Assembly (NCBI RefSeq): GCF_900101745.1
Contig: NZ_FNAD01000003.1
Span: 248,001 to 312,000, forward strand
Source of the DNA: Glycomyces harbinensis
GTDB lineage: Bacteria > Actinomycetota > Actinomycetes > Mycobacteriales > Micromonosporaceae
Length of the DNA: 64,000 nucleotides
Direction of reading: 5' to 3'
How positions within the stretch are numbered: the stretch's first letter is position 1; each line of letters opens with the position of its first letter. Both the position numbers and the translations under genes were made by a program. Positions 17,447 through 25,000 of this stretch are shown here, piece after piece. The notes under the pieces are model-generated. The model did not search any database. It was not told the DNA's origin and saw only the letters and a program-made list of their open reading frames with translations.

Positions 17447-18792
17447 GCGTAGTACTCCGCCACTCGCAGCTGGATGCCGACCGCGGCGCTGATGAGCGCG
17501 GCCAGGGACAGGACCGCGAGTCCGGCGGCGGCGCCCGAGAGCGACCGCTGGGCGTCGGCGGTGGCCTCGGCGAACCGGTCGGCGCTGACCTCGGTCGCGG
17601 CGGTCAGTTCCTCGTTGAGGGTCCTGAAGGACGCCCACAGGCTCGTGTCGCTGTCGCCGACGGCCATCGCGACGGCGTCGGTGTAGCGGCCCTCCTGGGC
17701 GAGTTTGATGACCTCGTCGTGGCCCGAGCGCCAGGTGTCGGCGGCCTCGCGGGCCGCGTCGACGCGCGCGGAGAGCTCGGGGTCGTCGGCGAAGGCGTCG
17801 TCGAGCCGGTCGAGGAGCTGCCCGGGGTCGGCGAGCGCGGTCATGTGCGTCTCGAAGCGCTCGGCGGCGTCGGAGTCCTCGCCGCGGGCGATGAGCACGA
17901 GGGATTCCTCGGCGCGCGCCTGCTGGGCGGTGATCTCGGCCTCGGCGAGCAGTTCGAGCGGCACGGCGCCCTCCTCGTGGGACCGGTCGGTGTGCCCGGC
18001 CGAGGCGAGGGAGGCGAACGCGAGCCATCCGGCGAAGCCCACGAGCAGCAGCGTGGCGCCCACGAGTCCGAGGTTGAACACGCGGTTGGTCTTGCGCGAC
18101 AGCCACAGCTGGGCCCATACGAGCGTCGCGAGCGCGGCGACGGCGAGGACCGCGGCGGCCCACGGGAACGCCTCGGCGTCCGAGCGCGACTCGTTGAGCT
18201 GCTCGAGCGCGTTGTCCTGCAGGTCGTGCGCCGAGGGCAGCATTTCCTCGCGCATGAGCGTGGAGGCCTGCTCCTGGTAGGTCGCGCCGACCGGTTCGCC
18301 GAGCCGGTTGAAGGTCCGGGCGGACTCGACCAGACCGGTGTAGACCGGCAGGCGGGCGTTGAGCTCGGCGATGAGCTCCGTGTCGGCGGGGGTCTTCACC
18401 TCACCGGAGGCGGTGGCGATCGCGACGGTGGCGTCGCGCAGGGCCTCGCGGTAGGTGTCGTTCATCTCGTCCGAGGGCGTGCCCGCGGTCAGGTAGGAGG
18501 AGGTCGCGGTCGCGTCGGCCTGCGAGAGCGCCTGGTACAGCTGGAGCGCGGCCACCGACAGCCGGCCGGACTGGCCGGTGGTCTCCTCGATGACGGCGGA
18601 CTTCGCGAGGATCGCGGTCATGCCGGTGACGCCGGCGCCGAGGATGAGCGCGGCCAGGACGGCGAGGATGCCGCGCAGCTGCCCGGGGGTGTACCGCAGC
18701 GAGGCCAGGGCGCGGTCGAAGCGCCGTCCCGGAGCGGCTCCGGCGGCCGGTGCGGGCGCTTGCGCCTGCGCTGGAGGGGACTGGACGGACAA
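17443..18792 (-). CDS. glnX: GlnX-type membrane sensor
   Basis: Membrane protein of 449 aa that in mycobacteria links GlnH to PknG. Four hydrophobic segments are seen: about 40-62, 209-230, 237-261 and 420-442. Two helical extracytoplasmic domains of about 145 and 155 residues lie between them, like tandem four-helix sensor domains. The start is TTG at 18790-18792 with GAGGTG six bases upstream. It is the first gene of the five-gene operon, divergent from the deaminase gene across 173 bp. Confidence 0.88.
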   Translation of the reverse strand: MSVQSPPAQAQAPAPAAGAAPGRRFDRALASLRYTPGQLRGILAVLAALILGAGVTGMTAILAKSAVIEETTGQSGRLSVAALQLYQALSQADATATSSYLTAGTPSDEMNDTYREALRDATVAIATASGEVKTPADTELIAELNARLPVYTGLVESARTFNRLGEPVGATYQEQASTLMREEMLPSAHDLQDNALEQLNESRSDAEAFPWAAAVLAVAALATLVWAQLWLSRKTNRVFNLGLVGATLLLVGFAGWLAFASLASAGHTDRSHEEGAVPLELLAEAEITAQQARAEESLVLIARGEDSDAAERFETHMTALADPGQLLDRLDDAFADDPELSARVDAAREAADTWRSGHDEVIKLAQEGRYTDAVAMAVGDSDTSLWASFRTLNEELTAATEVSADRFAEATADAQRSLSGAAAGLAVLSLAALISAAVGIQLRVAEYYA

Positions 18793-18965
18793 CTACTGCA
18801 CCTCACTAGTTTCACGTCCCGCGGGGAACCGCGGCGCCAGCGTCGCGCGCACGTCAACGCGGCTGGAGTGTCGGGGGACTCCCACATGGTATCGGCCCGT
18901 GGCAACGAACGCGGACTACCGTCGCGCGGCGGTTCGCGCCGTGTCGGCGACGGTACCGTGGGTGC

Positions 18966-19421
18966 GTGACGAACGACGAACCGATCTCCACAGTGGATGA
19001 CGAACGCTGGATGGCCCGAGCCGTGGAGCTGGCCGAACGCTGCCCGCCCTCCGACACCGCCTTCAGCGTCGGGGCCGTGATCGTCGCCGGCGGCGAAATG
19101 GTCGGCGAAGGCTGGTCGCGCGCCGAGGACCCCGCCGACCACGCCGAGGAGGTCGCCCTGCGCCGGGCCGGGGCCGCCGCGCGCGGCGCCACCGCCTACT
19201 CGTCCATGGAGCCGTGCGGGCGCCGCGCCTCCCGGCCCGACCCGTGCGCGCGCCTGCTCATCGACGCGGGCGTCGCCCGCGTCGTCTACGCCCTCGGCGA
19301 GCCCCCGAACTTCGTCGACGCGCCCGGCGGCGACGCGATCCTGCGCGAGAGCGGCGTGGTTGTGGCCGTGATGCCCGAATTCAAGGCGGCGGCCGAACGC
19401 CCCAACGCGCACCTCCTATAA
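18966..19421 (+). CDS. RibD-like zinc-dependent deaminase
   Basis: A stand-alone nucleotide/pyrimidine deaminase domain of 151 aa. The zinc site is H59 with proton-shuttling E61 (DHAEEVAL), C84 and C94 (EPCGRRASRPDPC). The spaced cysteines resemble the RibD deaminase half (riboflavin synthesis) more than dCMP deaminase. The reductase half of RibD is absent. The GTG is exactly six bases after TACCGT, so the message may be leaderless. It heads a cluster with a sulfurtransferase and a lipoprotein. The substrate is unproven. Confidence 0.75.
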   Translation: MTNDEPISTVDDERWMARAVELAERCPPSDTAFSVGAVIVAGGEMVGEGWSRAEDPADHAEEVALRRAGAAARGATAYSSMEPCGRRASRPDPCARLLIDAGVARVVYALGEPPNFVDAPGGDAILRESGVVVAVMPEFKAAAERPNAHLL

Positions 19422-19431
19422 CCTGGGACGT

Positions 19432-20226
19432 ATGAGGCCACTGATCGACGCAGACCAGGCAGCCGCGCAGGCCGGAGCGGTCCGACTGGACGTCCGATGG
19501 ACCCTGGGCGGGCCCTCGAGGGAAGCCGACTACGCCGCGGGGCACCTGCCCGGCGCCGCCCGGCTCGACCTCGACCGCGACGTCTGCGGGCCCGCCGGCC
19601 CCGTCGGCGGACGCCACCCCCTTCCCGAACCCGAAGCGCTGCAAGCGGTCCTGCGGGCCGCCGGGATCGACGACGACACCACCGTCCTCGTCTACGACGA
19701 CGGCGACCTCATGGCCGCCGCCCGCACCTGGTGGACCCTGCGCTGGGCGGGCCTGGAGGACGTCCACGTCCTGCGCGGCGGCCTCAAGGCCTGGACCGAC
19801 GCCGGGCTCCCCCTGGAGACCCAGGCGCCCCAACCCCGAGAGGGCGCCGTCACCGTCAGGCCCGGAAGCCTCCCGGTGCTCGACGCCGAGGACGCCGCCG
19901 CCTGGGCCGACGAGCGCGAACTGGTCGACGTCCGCGCCCCCGAGCGCTACCGCGGCGAGTTCGAACCGATGGACCCCGTCGCCGGCCACGTGCCCGGCGC
20001 GGTCAACCTCTTCCTCGGCGAAGACGACTTCGCCGACGTCGTCCGCCTGCGCGAACGCTACGCACCGCACGCCGACGCCGCGTTCTACTGCGGCTCGGGC
20101 GTGGGCGCCGCCCGCACCGCCCTGGCCGTCACCGCGGCCGGACTGCCGACCCCGCCGGTGTACATCGGCTCGTGGAGCGACTGGGTCTCCCAGGGCCGCG
20201 AAGTCGCCCGAGGGGAGGAGCGATGA
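19432..20226 (+). CDS. Thiosulfate / 3-mercaptopyruvate sulfurtransferase
   Basis: Transfers sulfane sulfur through a persulfide on the active-site Cys. It is 264 aa with two rhodanese domains, the N-terminal one inactive and the C-terminal one carrying C220 in the loop YCGSGVGAA. The sequence Cys-Gly-Ser-Gly-Val fits the mercaptopyruvate-type loop better than the thiosulfate CRKGVT type, but this is not decisive. A -10-like TATAAC lies about nine bases before the ATG. The stop overlaps the lipoprotein start by ATGA. Confidence 0.88.
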   Translation: MRPLIDADQAAAQAGAVRLDVRWTLGGPSREADYAAGHLPGAARLDLDRDVCGPAGPVGGRHPLPEPEALQAVLRAAGIDDDTTVLVYDDGDLMAAARTWWTLRWAGLEDVHVLRGGLKAWTDAGLPLETQAPQPREGAVTVRPGSLPVLDAEDAAAWADERELVDVRAPERYRGEFEPMDPVAGHVPGAVNLFLGEDDFADVVRLRERYAPHADAAFYCGSGVGAARTALAVTAAGLPTPPVYIGSWSDWVSQGREVARGEER

Positions 20227-20831
20227 AGGCCGCTCGCGCACTCCTGCCCGCCCTCATGCTGCTCGCGCTGGCCGCGTGCTCCGACGATGAGGAGCCCGCC
20301 GAGGACCCGGCGGACACCGCCGCGAACGAGGCCACCGACGCGGCCGAGGAGACCGGCCCGGTCGAACTGGACCTGGCCGACGCCGAGGGCGCGTGCCCGT
20401 TCATCGACTCCGCGCTGCTCAACTCGACCACCGGCGAGGACTTCCGGTTCGCCTCCGGCGGGCCGGGCGAGGACGCCGGCGAGGACACGCCGGCGCAGCT
20501 GACCTGCGCGGTCCAGACCGGCGAGGCCGCCTACCCGGACCTGACGCTGTTCGTCATCGGCACCGACGCGAGCGTCGAGGTGTACGAGGAGGAGCTCTCC
20601 GACGACACCGAATCGGTCGACGACCTCGGCGAGGCCGCCTACTGGATCGTGCACACCGAGGACACCGGCGCGGGACCGGCCCTGGAGATGGGCTGGTACG
20701 ACGGCGGCACCATCTTCGAGCTGCGCTACACCACGCCCGAGGGCACCGACCCCGCCGCGGTCGAGGGCCTCGTCGCGGGCTTCACCGACCTGTCCAAGGG
20801 GATCGCGACCGCGCACGCCGACGCGGGTTAG
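20223..20831 (+). CDS. Acidic lipoprotein of unknown function
   Basis: A 202-aa protein with signal peptide and lipobox LALAACS (Cys20), followed by a Glu/Asp/Ala-rich linker (21-50) and a compact domain (51-195) that resembles generic actinobacterial DUF3558-like lipoproteins. Two further cysteines (in EGACPFID and QLTCAVQ) could form a disulfide. The start overlaps the sulfurtransferase stop by 4 nt, suggesting translational coupling. I do not recognise a specific function. Confidence 0.75.
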   Translation: MKAARALLPALMLLALAACSDDEEPAEDPADTAANEATDAAEETGPVELDLADAEGACPFIDSALLNSTTGEDFRFASGGPGEDAGEDTPAQLTCAVQTGEAAYPDLTLFVIGTDASVEVYEEELSDDTESVDDLGEAAYWIVHTEDTGAGPALEMGWYDGGTIFELRYTTPEGTDPAAVEGLVAGFTDLSKGIATAHADAG

Positions 20832-20849
20832 GACGGGCCCTGACGCGAA

Positions 20850-20880
20850 CGGCGCCGCCGGGCATCGCCCGGCGGCGCCG
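20850..20880 (+). terminator. Terminator after the lipoprotein gene
   Basis: A perfect 14-bp stem, CGGCGCCGCCGGGC, with a 3-nt loop and its complement, 18 bp after the stop. Confidence 0.85.
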
Positions 20881-20897
20881 TCGTCTCCGCGGAACGC

Positions 20898-20934
20898 GAG
20901 CGCCCTCCCCGCCGGGGGTGCGGGGAGGGCGCTC
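20898..20934 (-). terminator. Second hairpin, possible end of a minus-strand transcript
   Basis: A perfect 14-bp stem (GAGCGCCCTCCCCG), 9-nt loop, and complement. It could back up the hairpin at 20850 or terminate transcripts coming leftward from ideR or from the promoter at 21032-21060. Confidence 0.6.
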
Positions 20935-21030
20935 AGGTGCGGAGTCCAGCTCATCGCGTGCCCGTTTCCGTGATCCCACTGCTGGAAGGCGTGCTTCCAT
21001 GCGGATTGGAAACGTTTGCAACGCTTTGGA
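20935..21030 (-). ncRNA. Candidate small RNA under a LacI-type operator
   Basis: No gene-like ORF fits this strand segment. It is bounded on the right by a minus-strand promoter (TTGACC-17-TAGGCT, 21032-21060) and on the left by the perfect hairpin 20898-20934. A LacI-type operator sits at the predicted start. The transcript would be roughly 130 nt. This is inference only. Confidence 0.3.
21006..21021. promoter_or_regulatory. LacI-family-type operator
   Basis: TTGGAAACGTTTGCAA is a 16-bp palindrome with one mismatched pair and the central CG typical of LacI/GalR operators. It lies immediately downstream of a minus-strand promoter. Confidence 0.6.
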
Positions 21031-21031
21031 C

Positions 21032-21060
21032 AGCCTACTCTGCGGTAGCCGGTGGGTCAA
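21032..21060 (-). promoter_or_regulatory. Orphan minus-strand promoter
   Basis: TTGACC (21055-21060), a 17-bp spacer and TAGGCT (21032-21037). It points away from ideR into a gene-free interval. Confidence 0.5.
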
Positions 21061-21130
21061 TACTCGAGACGAGAAGCCTTCACGGCCGCAGGTCGGACCG
21101 CGGTACCCCTGCGGTGCAAGGGGACCGGTC

Positions 21131-21817
21131 CTACAGGGCCGGGACGGCGAAGATCTTCGCGGCGTCGTCGACCGACAGCCGGATGGTCGCCTCGCCCGAG
21201 GTCACCGCGACCTCGCCGTCGAGGCGGTCGATCGCGACCTCGGCACCCGGGTCCACGCCCGCGTCGTGCAGCGAGGCCAGCAGCTCGGGGTGGGTCTGGG
21301 CCGATTCGCACAGGCGCGTCACGCGCACCTTCGAACCGGAGGAGACCACGCTCATCGGGCGCTCGTCGGCCTCGTGGCCGACCGTGACGGCCGCGGCGTC
21401 GAGCTCCTTGAGACCGGGGATCGTGTTGCCGTACGGCGACCGGGTGGGGTGCTGCAGCAGCTCGTACACGCGCTTCTCGACCGAGTCGCTCATCACGTGC
21501 TCCCACTTGCAGGCCTCGTCATGGGCCTCGGTGTAGGACATGCCGATGACGTCGACGAGCAGCCTCTCGGCGAGCCGGTGCTTGCGCATCACCGCGACCG
21601 CCTGGCGGCGGCCCTCCTCGGTGAGCTCCAGATGCCGGTCGCTCTTGACGTTGAGCAGGCCGTGACGCTGCATGCGGCCGACGGTCTGCGAGACCGTCGG
21701 TCCGCTCTGCTCCAGGCGTTCGGCGATCCGGGCGCGCAGCGCCGGGACGCCTTCCTCTTCGAGTTCGAGGATCGTCCGGAGGTACATCTCAGTGGTGTCG
21801 ACGAGGTCCGTGGTCAC
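21131..21817 (-). CDS. ideR: IdeR/DtxR-family iron-dependent regulator
   Basis: Represses iron-uptake genes when Fe2+-bound. It is 228 aa and very close to mycobacterial IdeR: N-terminal winged helix (QSGPTVSQTVGRMQRHGLL), metal-site residues M11, H80, E84, H99, C103, E106 and H107, and a C-terminal SH3-like domain. The GTG at 21815-21817 has GAAGGA eight bases upstream. It follows sigB with a 136-bp gap, as in mycobacteria. I see no IdeR box in front of it. Confidence 0.93.
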   Translation of the reverse strand: MTTDLVDTTEMYLRTILELEEEGVPALRARIAERLEQSGPTVSQTVGRMQRHGLLNVKSDRHLELTEEGRRQAVAVMRKHRLAERLLVDVIGMSYTEAHDEACKWEHVMSDSVEKRVYELLQHPTRSPYGNTIPGLKELDAAAVTVGHEADERPMSVVSSGSKVRVTRLCESAQTHPELLASLHDAGVDPGAEVAIDRLDGEVAVTSGEATIRLSVDDAAKIFAVPAL

Positions 21818-21953
21818 AGCTTCGTTCCTTCACGTTGTCCGCCCGCAGGGCACCGAGCGGGGTGGATCGAGTAGCCGCCAGACCCCCTGTCCGCCTCAAT
21901 GGTATACGGCCGTCAGGTCCATTAACCACGCAGAGCCGGGGCGAACACCGCGC

Positions 21954-22922
21954 TCAGGCCACGTAGTCGGCGAGCCGACCCGCGTAGTCGGGCTGGCGGA
22001 GACGGTGCAGCGCGTTCTTCTCGATCTGGCGCACCCGCTCGCGGGAGAGGCCGAAGTCGGCCGACACCTCTTCGAGGGTGCGCTGGCGCCCGTCGTCAAT
22101 GCCGAAACGCAGACGGAGCACGGTCTGTTCCCGCTCGGGCAGCGAGGCCAGCACGTTCGCGATGTGGCGGCGCAGCAGCGCGTACGACACCGCGTCGTCC
22201 CCGGCCCGCTCGCGCGGCAGGTGCGCGACCAGGTCGCCCAGCGCGGTCGAGTCGTCCTCGCCGACCGTCTGGTCCAGGCTCACCGGCTCGCGGTCGTAGG
22301 ACATGAGCTCCAGCACCTTGCCCGGGGTGACGTCCAGCTCGGCGGCGATCTCCTCGTAGCGGGGCTCGCGCCCCAGCTCGACCATGAGCTCCTGGCGCGC
22401 CCGGTTCATCCGCTTGATCTGGTCCACCGTGTGGGCGGGCACCCGGATCGTGCGCGACTGGTCGGTCACGGCCCGGTTGATGGCCTGGCGGATCCACCAC
22501 GTGGCGTACGTGGAGAACTTGTAGCCCTTCTGGTAGTCGAACTTCTCGACGGCGCGGATGAGCCCGAGGTTGCCCTCCTGGATCAGGTCGAGCAGGCTCA
22601 TCCCGGCACCGGAGTAGCGCTTGGCGACGGAGACGACCAGGCGCAGGTTCGACTCGAGCATTCGCTGCTTGGCCGCGCGGCCCTCGGCCGCGATCCGGGC
22701 CAGGTCCGAGCGGAAGTCGGGGTCGGTGATCTCCGAGATGCGGCACTCGGCCATGAGGCCGGCCTCGATGGCCTTGGCGCACTCGACCTCTTCGGAGGCG
22801 GTGAGGAGCCGGTGCTTGCCGATGCCGTTGAGATAGGCGCGAACCGGGTCGCCGGAGTATTCGGTCGCGCGCTGCGCCGGTCGCTGAGCCGGTCGCTGAC
22901 GGATGCTGTCGACAGGTGCCAT
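21954..22922 (-). CDS. sigB: Principal-like sigma factor SigB
   Basis: Group 2 RNA polymerase sigma factor of 322 aa. It lacks the long Lys/Ala-rich region 1.1 of SigA. Region 1.2 begins [16 protein letters not shown]; region 2 has [31 protein letters not shown] and [11 protein letters not shown]; region 4 ends with [17 protein letters not shown]. The frame is open upstream to 23054; ATG 22920-22922, preceded by GAAAGG, gives the expected start. It sits between a TRIC-type channel gene (50 bp upstream) and ideR, matching mycobacterial sigB-ideR. Confidence 0.93.
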   Translation of the reverse strand: MAPVDSIRQRPAQRPAQRATEYSGDPVRAYLNGIGKHRLLTASEEVECAKAIEAGLMAECRISEITDPDFRSDLARIAAEGRAAKQRMLESNLRLVVSVAKRYSGAGMSLLDLIQEGNLGLIRAVEKFDYQKGYKFSTYATWWIRQAINRAVTDQSRTIRVPAHTVDQIKRMNRARQELMVELGREPRYEEIAAELDVTPGKVLELMSYDREPVSLDQTVGEDDSTALGDLVAHLPRERAGDDAVSYALLRRHIANVLASLPEREQTVLRLRFGIDDGRQRTLEEVSADFGLSRERVRQIEKNALHRLRQPDYAGRLADYVA

Positions 22923-22972
22923 CGGTTTCGCCTTTCGCTGCGTGCCCCCCGTGCGGGGGGTGAACCCGCACC

Positions 22973-23710
22973 TCACCCGGCGGGCACCGGGTGTCGGGTT
23001 ACCAGCTTGCAGCGGATTTCGAGCTTTGCGATCCCCCGGACGGAAGGGTGGCACGAAGTCGGGAGACAGCGTAAGAATTTCGGTTTAGGGGCCTGCCAGC
23101 GATACCTGATGGCCACCATCCGTACAACGAAGACCGCCGCGATCGCGATCAGCATCAGCGTCCAGTGACCGATCTGCGACTCCCACCGCGCGCCCACCGA
23201 CACGATCAGCGCCCCGATCGCGGACGCCATGGCGTAGAAGTCCTCGCGCAGGACCGCCGGGATCTCCTGGACCAGGACGTCCCGCAGGATGCCCCCGCCG
23301 ATTCCGGAGAGTACACCGACCGTGCAAGCCGCATAGACCGCGAAACCGTATTCGAGGCCCTTCATGGTCCCGATCACCGTGAACAGCGCCAGACCGGCCG
23401 CGTCGAGCACCAGCATCGTCGCCCGCATCCGCGACAGCGCCGGGTGAAAGCGGAAGACGAACAGCGACGCCACGACCGCCACCAGCGGATAGCGCCAGTC
23501 GGTGAGCGCGAGCGGCTTGGCGTCGATGAGGATGTCGCGCAGCGCCCCGCCCCCGAGGGCGCACAGCACCCCGATGACGACCACCCCGAACAGGTCCAGC
23601 CGCTTGCCGACCGCGGCGCTCGCGCCCGAGGCGGCGAAGACCGCGGTGCCGACCAGTTCGGCGACCAGGCTCACCGCGCCGGGGTCGATGTCCAGAGAAG
23701 AAGGCTCCAC
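22973..23710 (-). CDS. TRIC-type (UPF0126) cation channel protein
   Basis: Membrane protein of 245 aa with seven hydrophobic segments arranged as two similar halves, each bearing a Gly-rich loop ([10 protein letters not shown] and [12 protein letters not shown]), as in prokaryotic TRIC K+ channels. The GTG at 23708-23710 is exactly six bases after TATAAC, so it looks leaderless. The protein continues about 36 residues beyond the usual end, through a Cys/Arg-rich tail, before its stop 50 bp from sigB. The tail may be a lost stop rather than a functional domain. Confidence 0.82.
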   Translation of the reverse strand: MEPSSLDIDPGAVSLVAELVGTAVFAASGASAAVGKRLDLFGVVVIGVLCALGGGALRDILIDAKPLALTDWRYPLVAVVASLFVFRFHPALSRMRATMLVLDAAGLALFTVIGTMKGLEYGFAVYAACTVGVLSGIGGGILRDVLVQEIPAVLREDFYAMASAIGALIVSVGARWESQIGHWTLMLIAIAAVFVVRMVAIRYRWQAPKPKFLRCLPTSCHPSVRGIAKLEIRCKLVTRHPVPAG

Positions 23711-23776
23711 CCGAGCGTTATAGCAGGTGGAGCCGGATCACACGAGTCATCTCGCCGAAGGTGAGAGGGCGGCCGC

Positions 23777-24067
23777 CTACTTGCGCATCTTCTCGAAGAT
23801 GTCCTTGCAGTTCGGGCAGATCGGGAAGCGGTCGGGATCGCGCGTGGGCACCCACATCTTCCCGCACAGCGCCTTCACCGGGATGCCGTCGAGCATGGCG
23901 CCCATGAGCTTGTCCTTCGGGACGTAGTGCGAGAATCGCTCCTCGTCGCCGTCCTCGTAGGTGTAGTTCGGGTTGGTCTTGGTCTGCTCTTCGAGCAGGG
24001 TCGAGCCGGCTCCGTTCGAACCGGCTCCGGTCGAATCAGATCCGCCGGTGGTGGGCAGCTCGCTCAC
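23777..24067 (-). CDS. DUF3039 protein
   Basis: Small conserved actinobacterial protein of 96 aa, homologue of Rv2708c. The first 28 residues are Gly/Ser/Thr-rich. The core has HYVPKDKLMGAMLDGIPVKALCGK and ICPNCKDIFEKM, whose three cysteines could bind zinc. No function is established. It lies between the TRIC and DUF3099 genes near sigB, its usual neighbourhood. Confidence 0.85.
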   Translation of the reverse strand: MSELPTTGGSDSTGAGSNGAGSTLLEEQTKTNPNYTYEDGDEERFSHYVPKDKLMGAMLDGIPVKALCGKMWVPTRDPDRFPICPNCKDIFEKMRK

Positions 24068-24149
24068 GTCAACTCACTCCTCAATCGCGGGCAAGAGTCC
24101 GTCAATCTTGCCACGCTCCCCAGAATATGCGACCCGCGAGCGTCCGCGA

Positions 24150-24476
24150 CTACTCCGAATCGATCATCCGACGCTCGGGCGCCTCGAGCGTCCGGGCCCG
24201 CCGCCGGTGCCTGTCGAACCGGCCCGGCTTCTCCTTCGCCAGACGGTCGTTCGCCAGCAGGACCGCCAGCCACGGCAGCACCGCCATGCCGATCGCGCAC
24301 AACGGCAGCCACACGACCAGGAACGGCGCGTCGAGCATCACCAGGACCCCGCACAGGATCACGAGCACGATCCTGATCGACATCATCACGATGTACCGGG
24401 TCGTCCTGATCCGGCGCTCGTCCTCGATCGACATCACCGCATCGGTGATGCTCACTGCCTTGCCGCGCCGAGTCAC
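24150..24476 (-). CDS. DUF3099 membrane protein
   Basis: A 108-aa protein with a short N-terminal region ([19 protein letters not shown]) typical of DUF3099, two adjacent transmembrane helices (about 28-72), and a basic cytoplasmic tail. GTG start at 24474-24476. It is a homologue of Rv2709 by position and size; the function is unknown. Divergent from dtd across 41 bp. Confidence 0.85.
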   Translation of the reverse strand: MTRRGKAVSITDAVMSIEDERRIRTTRYIVMMSIRIVLVILCGVLVMLDAPFLVVWLPLCAIGMAVLPWLAVLLANDRLAKEKPGRFDRHRRRARTLEAPERRMIDSE

Positions 24477-24517
24477 CCTTCGAGACTACGCCTGGCCCGT
24501 ACGGCAGGATCGAACGC

Positions 24518-24940
24518 ATGAGAGCAGTGGTCCAGACCGTCAGCGAAGCCGAAGTCACCGTCCAGGGCACCGCCGTCGGCGCCATCGGCGAAGGACTCCT
24601 CGTCCTCCTGGGCGTCACCCACGCCGACGGCGACGGCGAGGTCCGCTGGATCGCCGAGAAGATCTGGCACCTGCGGATCATGCGCGACGAGCGGTCAGCA
24701 TCCGAACTGGACGCGCCGATCCTCCTCGTCAGCCAGTTCACCCTCTACGCCGACACGCGCAAAGGCCGGCGCCCGTCCTGGAACGCCGCCGCACCCGGCC
24801 CCGCGGCCGAGCCGCTCGTCGACGCCGTCGCCGCCCACCTGCGCGGACTCGGCGCCCGAGTCGAGACCGGGAAGTTCGGCGCCATGATGGAAGTGCGCAG
24901 TGTCAACGTCGGTCCCAACACGATCCTCCTGGAGCGCTGA
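24518..24940 (+). CDS. dtd: D-aminoacyl-tRNA deacylase
   Basis: Hydrolyses D-aminoacyl-tRNAs (and Gly-tRNA-Ala), protecting translation. The 140-aa protein has the signature SQFTLYAD and the C-terminal NVGPNT motif; [15 protein letters not shown] is the standard start. No Shine-Dalgarno is seen, but CAGGAT lies seven bases before the ATG, as in the leaderless starts elsewhere here. It is followed 60 bp later by a helicase gene. Confidence 0.93.
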   Translation: MRAVVQTVSEAEVTVQGTAVGAIGEGLLVLLGVTHADGDGEVRWIAEKIWHLRIMRDERSASELDAPILLVSQFTLYADTRKGRRPSWNAAAPGPAAEPLVDAVAAHLRGLGARVETGKFGAMMEVRSVNVGPNTILLER

Positions 24941-24960
24941 ACGTGACCCCGCTCGCGGCC

Positions 24961-24966
24961 TAAAAT
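24961..24966 (+). promoter_or_regulatory. -10 element of the helicase gene
   Basis: TAAAAT about 35 bp before the helicase start in otherwise GC-rich sequence; no convincing -35 is seen. Confidence 0.45.
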
Positions 24967-25000
24967 CAACCGGGTCCACCGTCGTCCGAGAGGAGCCCGC

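Noticed and set aside
20935-21130. tRNA or other structured housekeeping RNA in the ideR downstream gap
   Set aside because: No cloverleaf or known RNA core is visible; only the promoter-operator-hairpin layout reported as a candidate small RNA.
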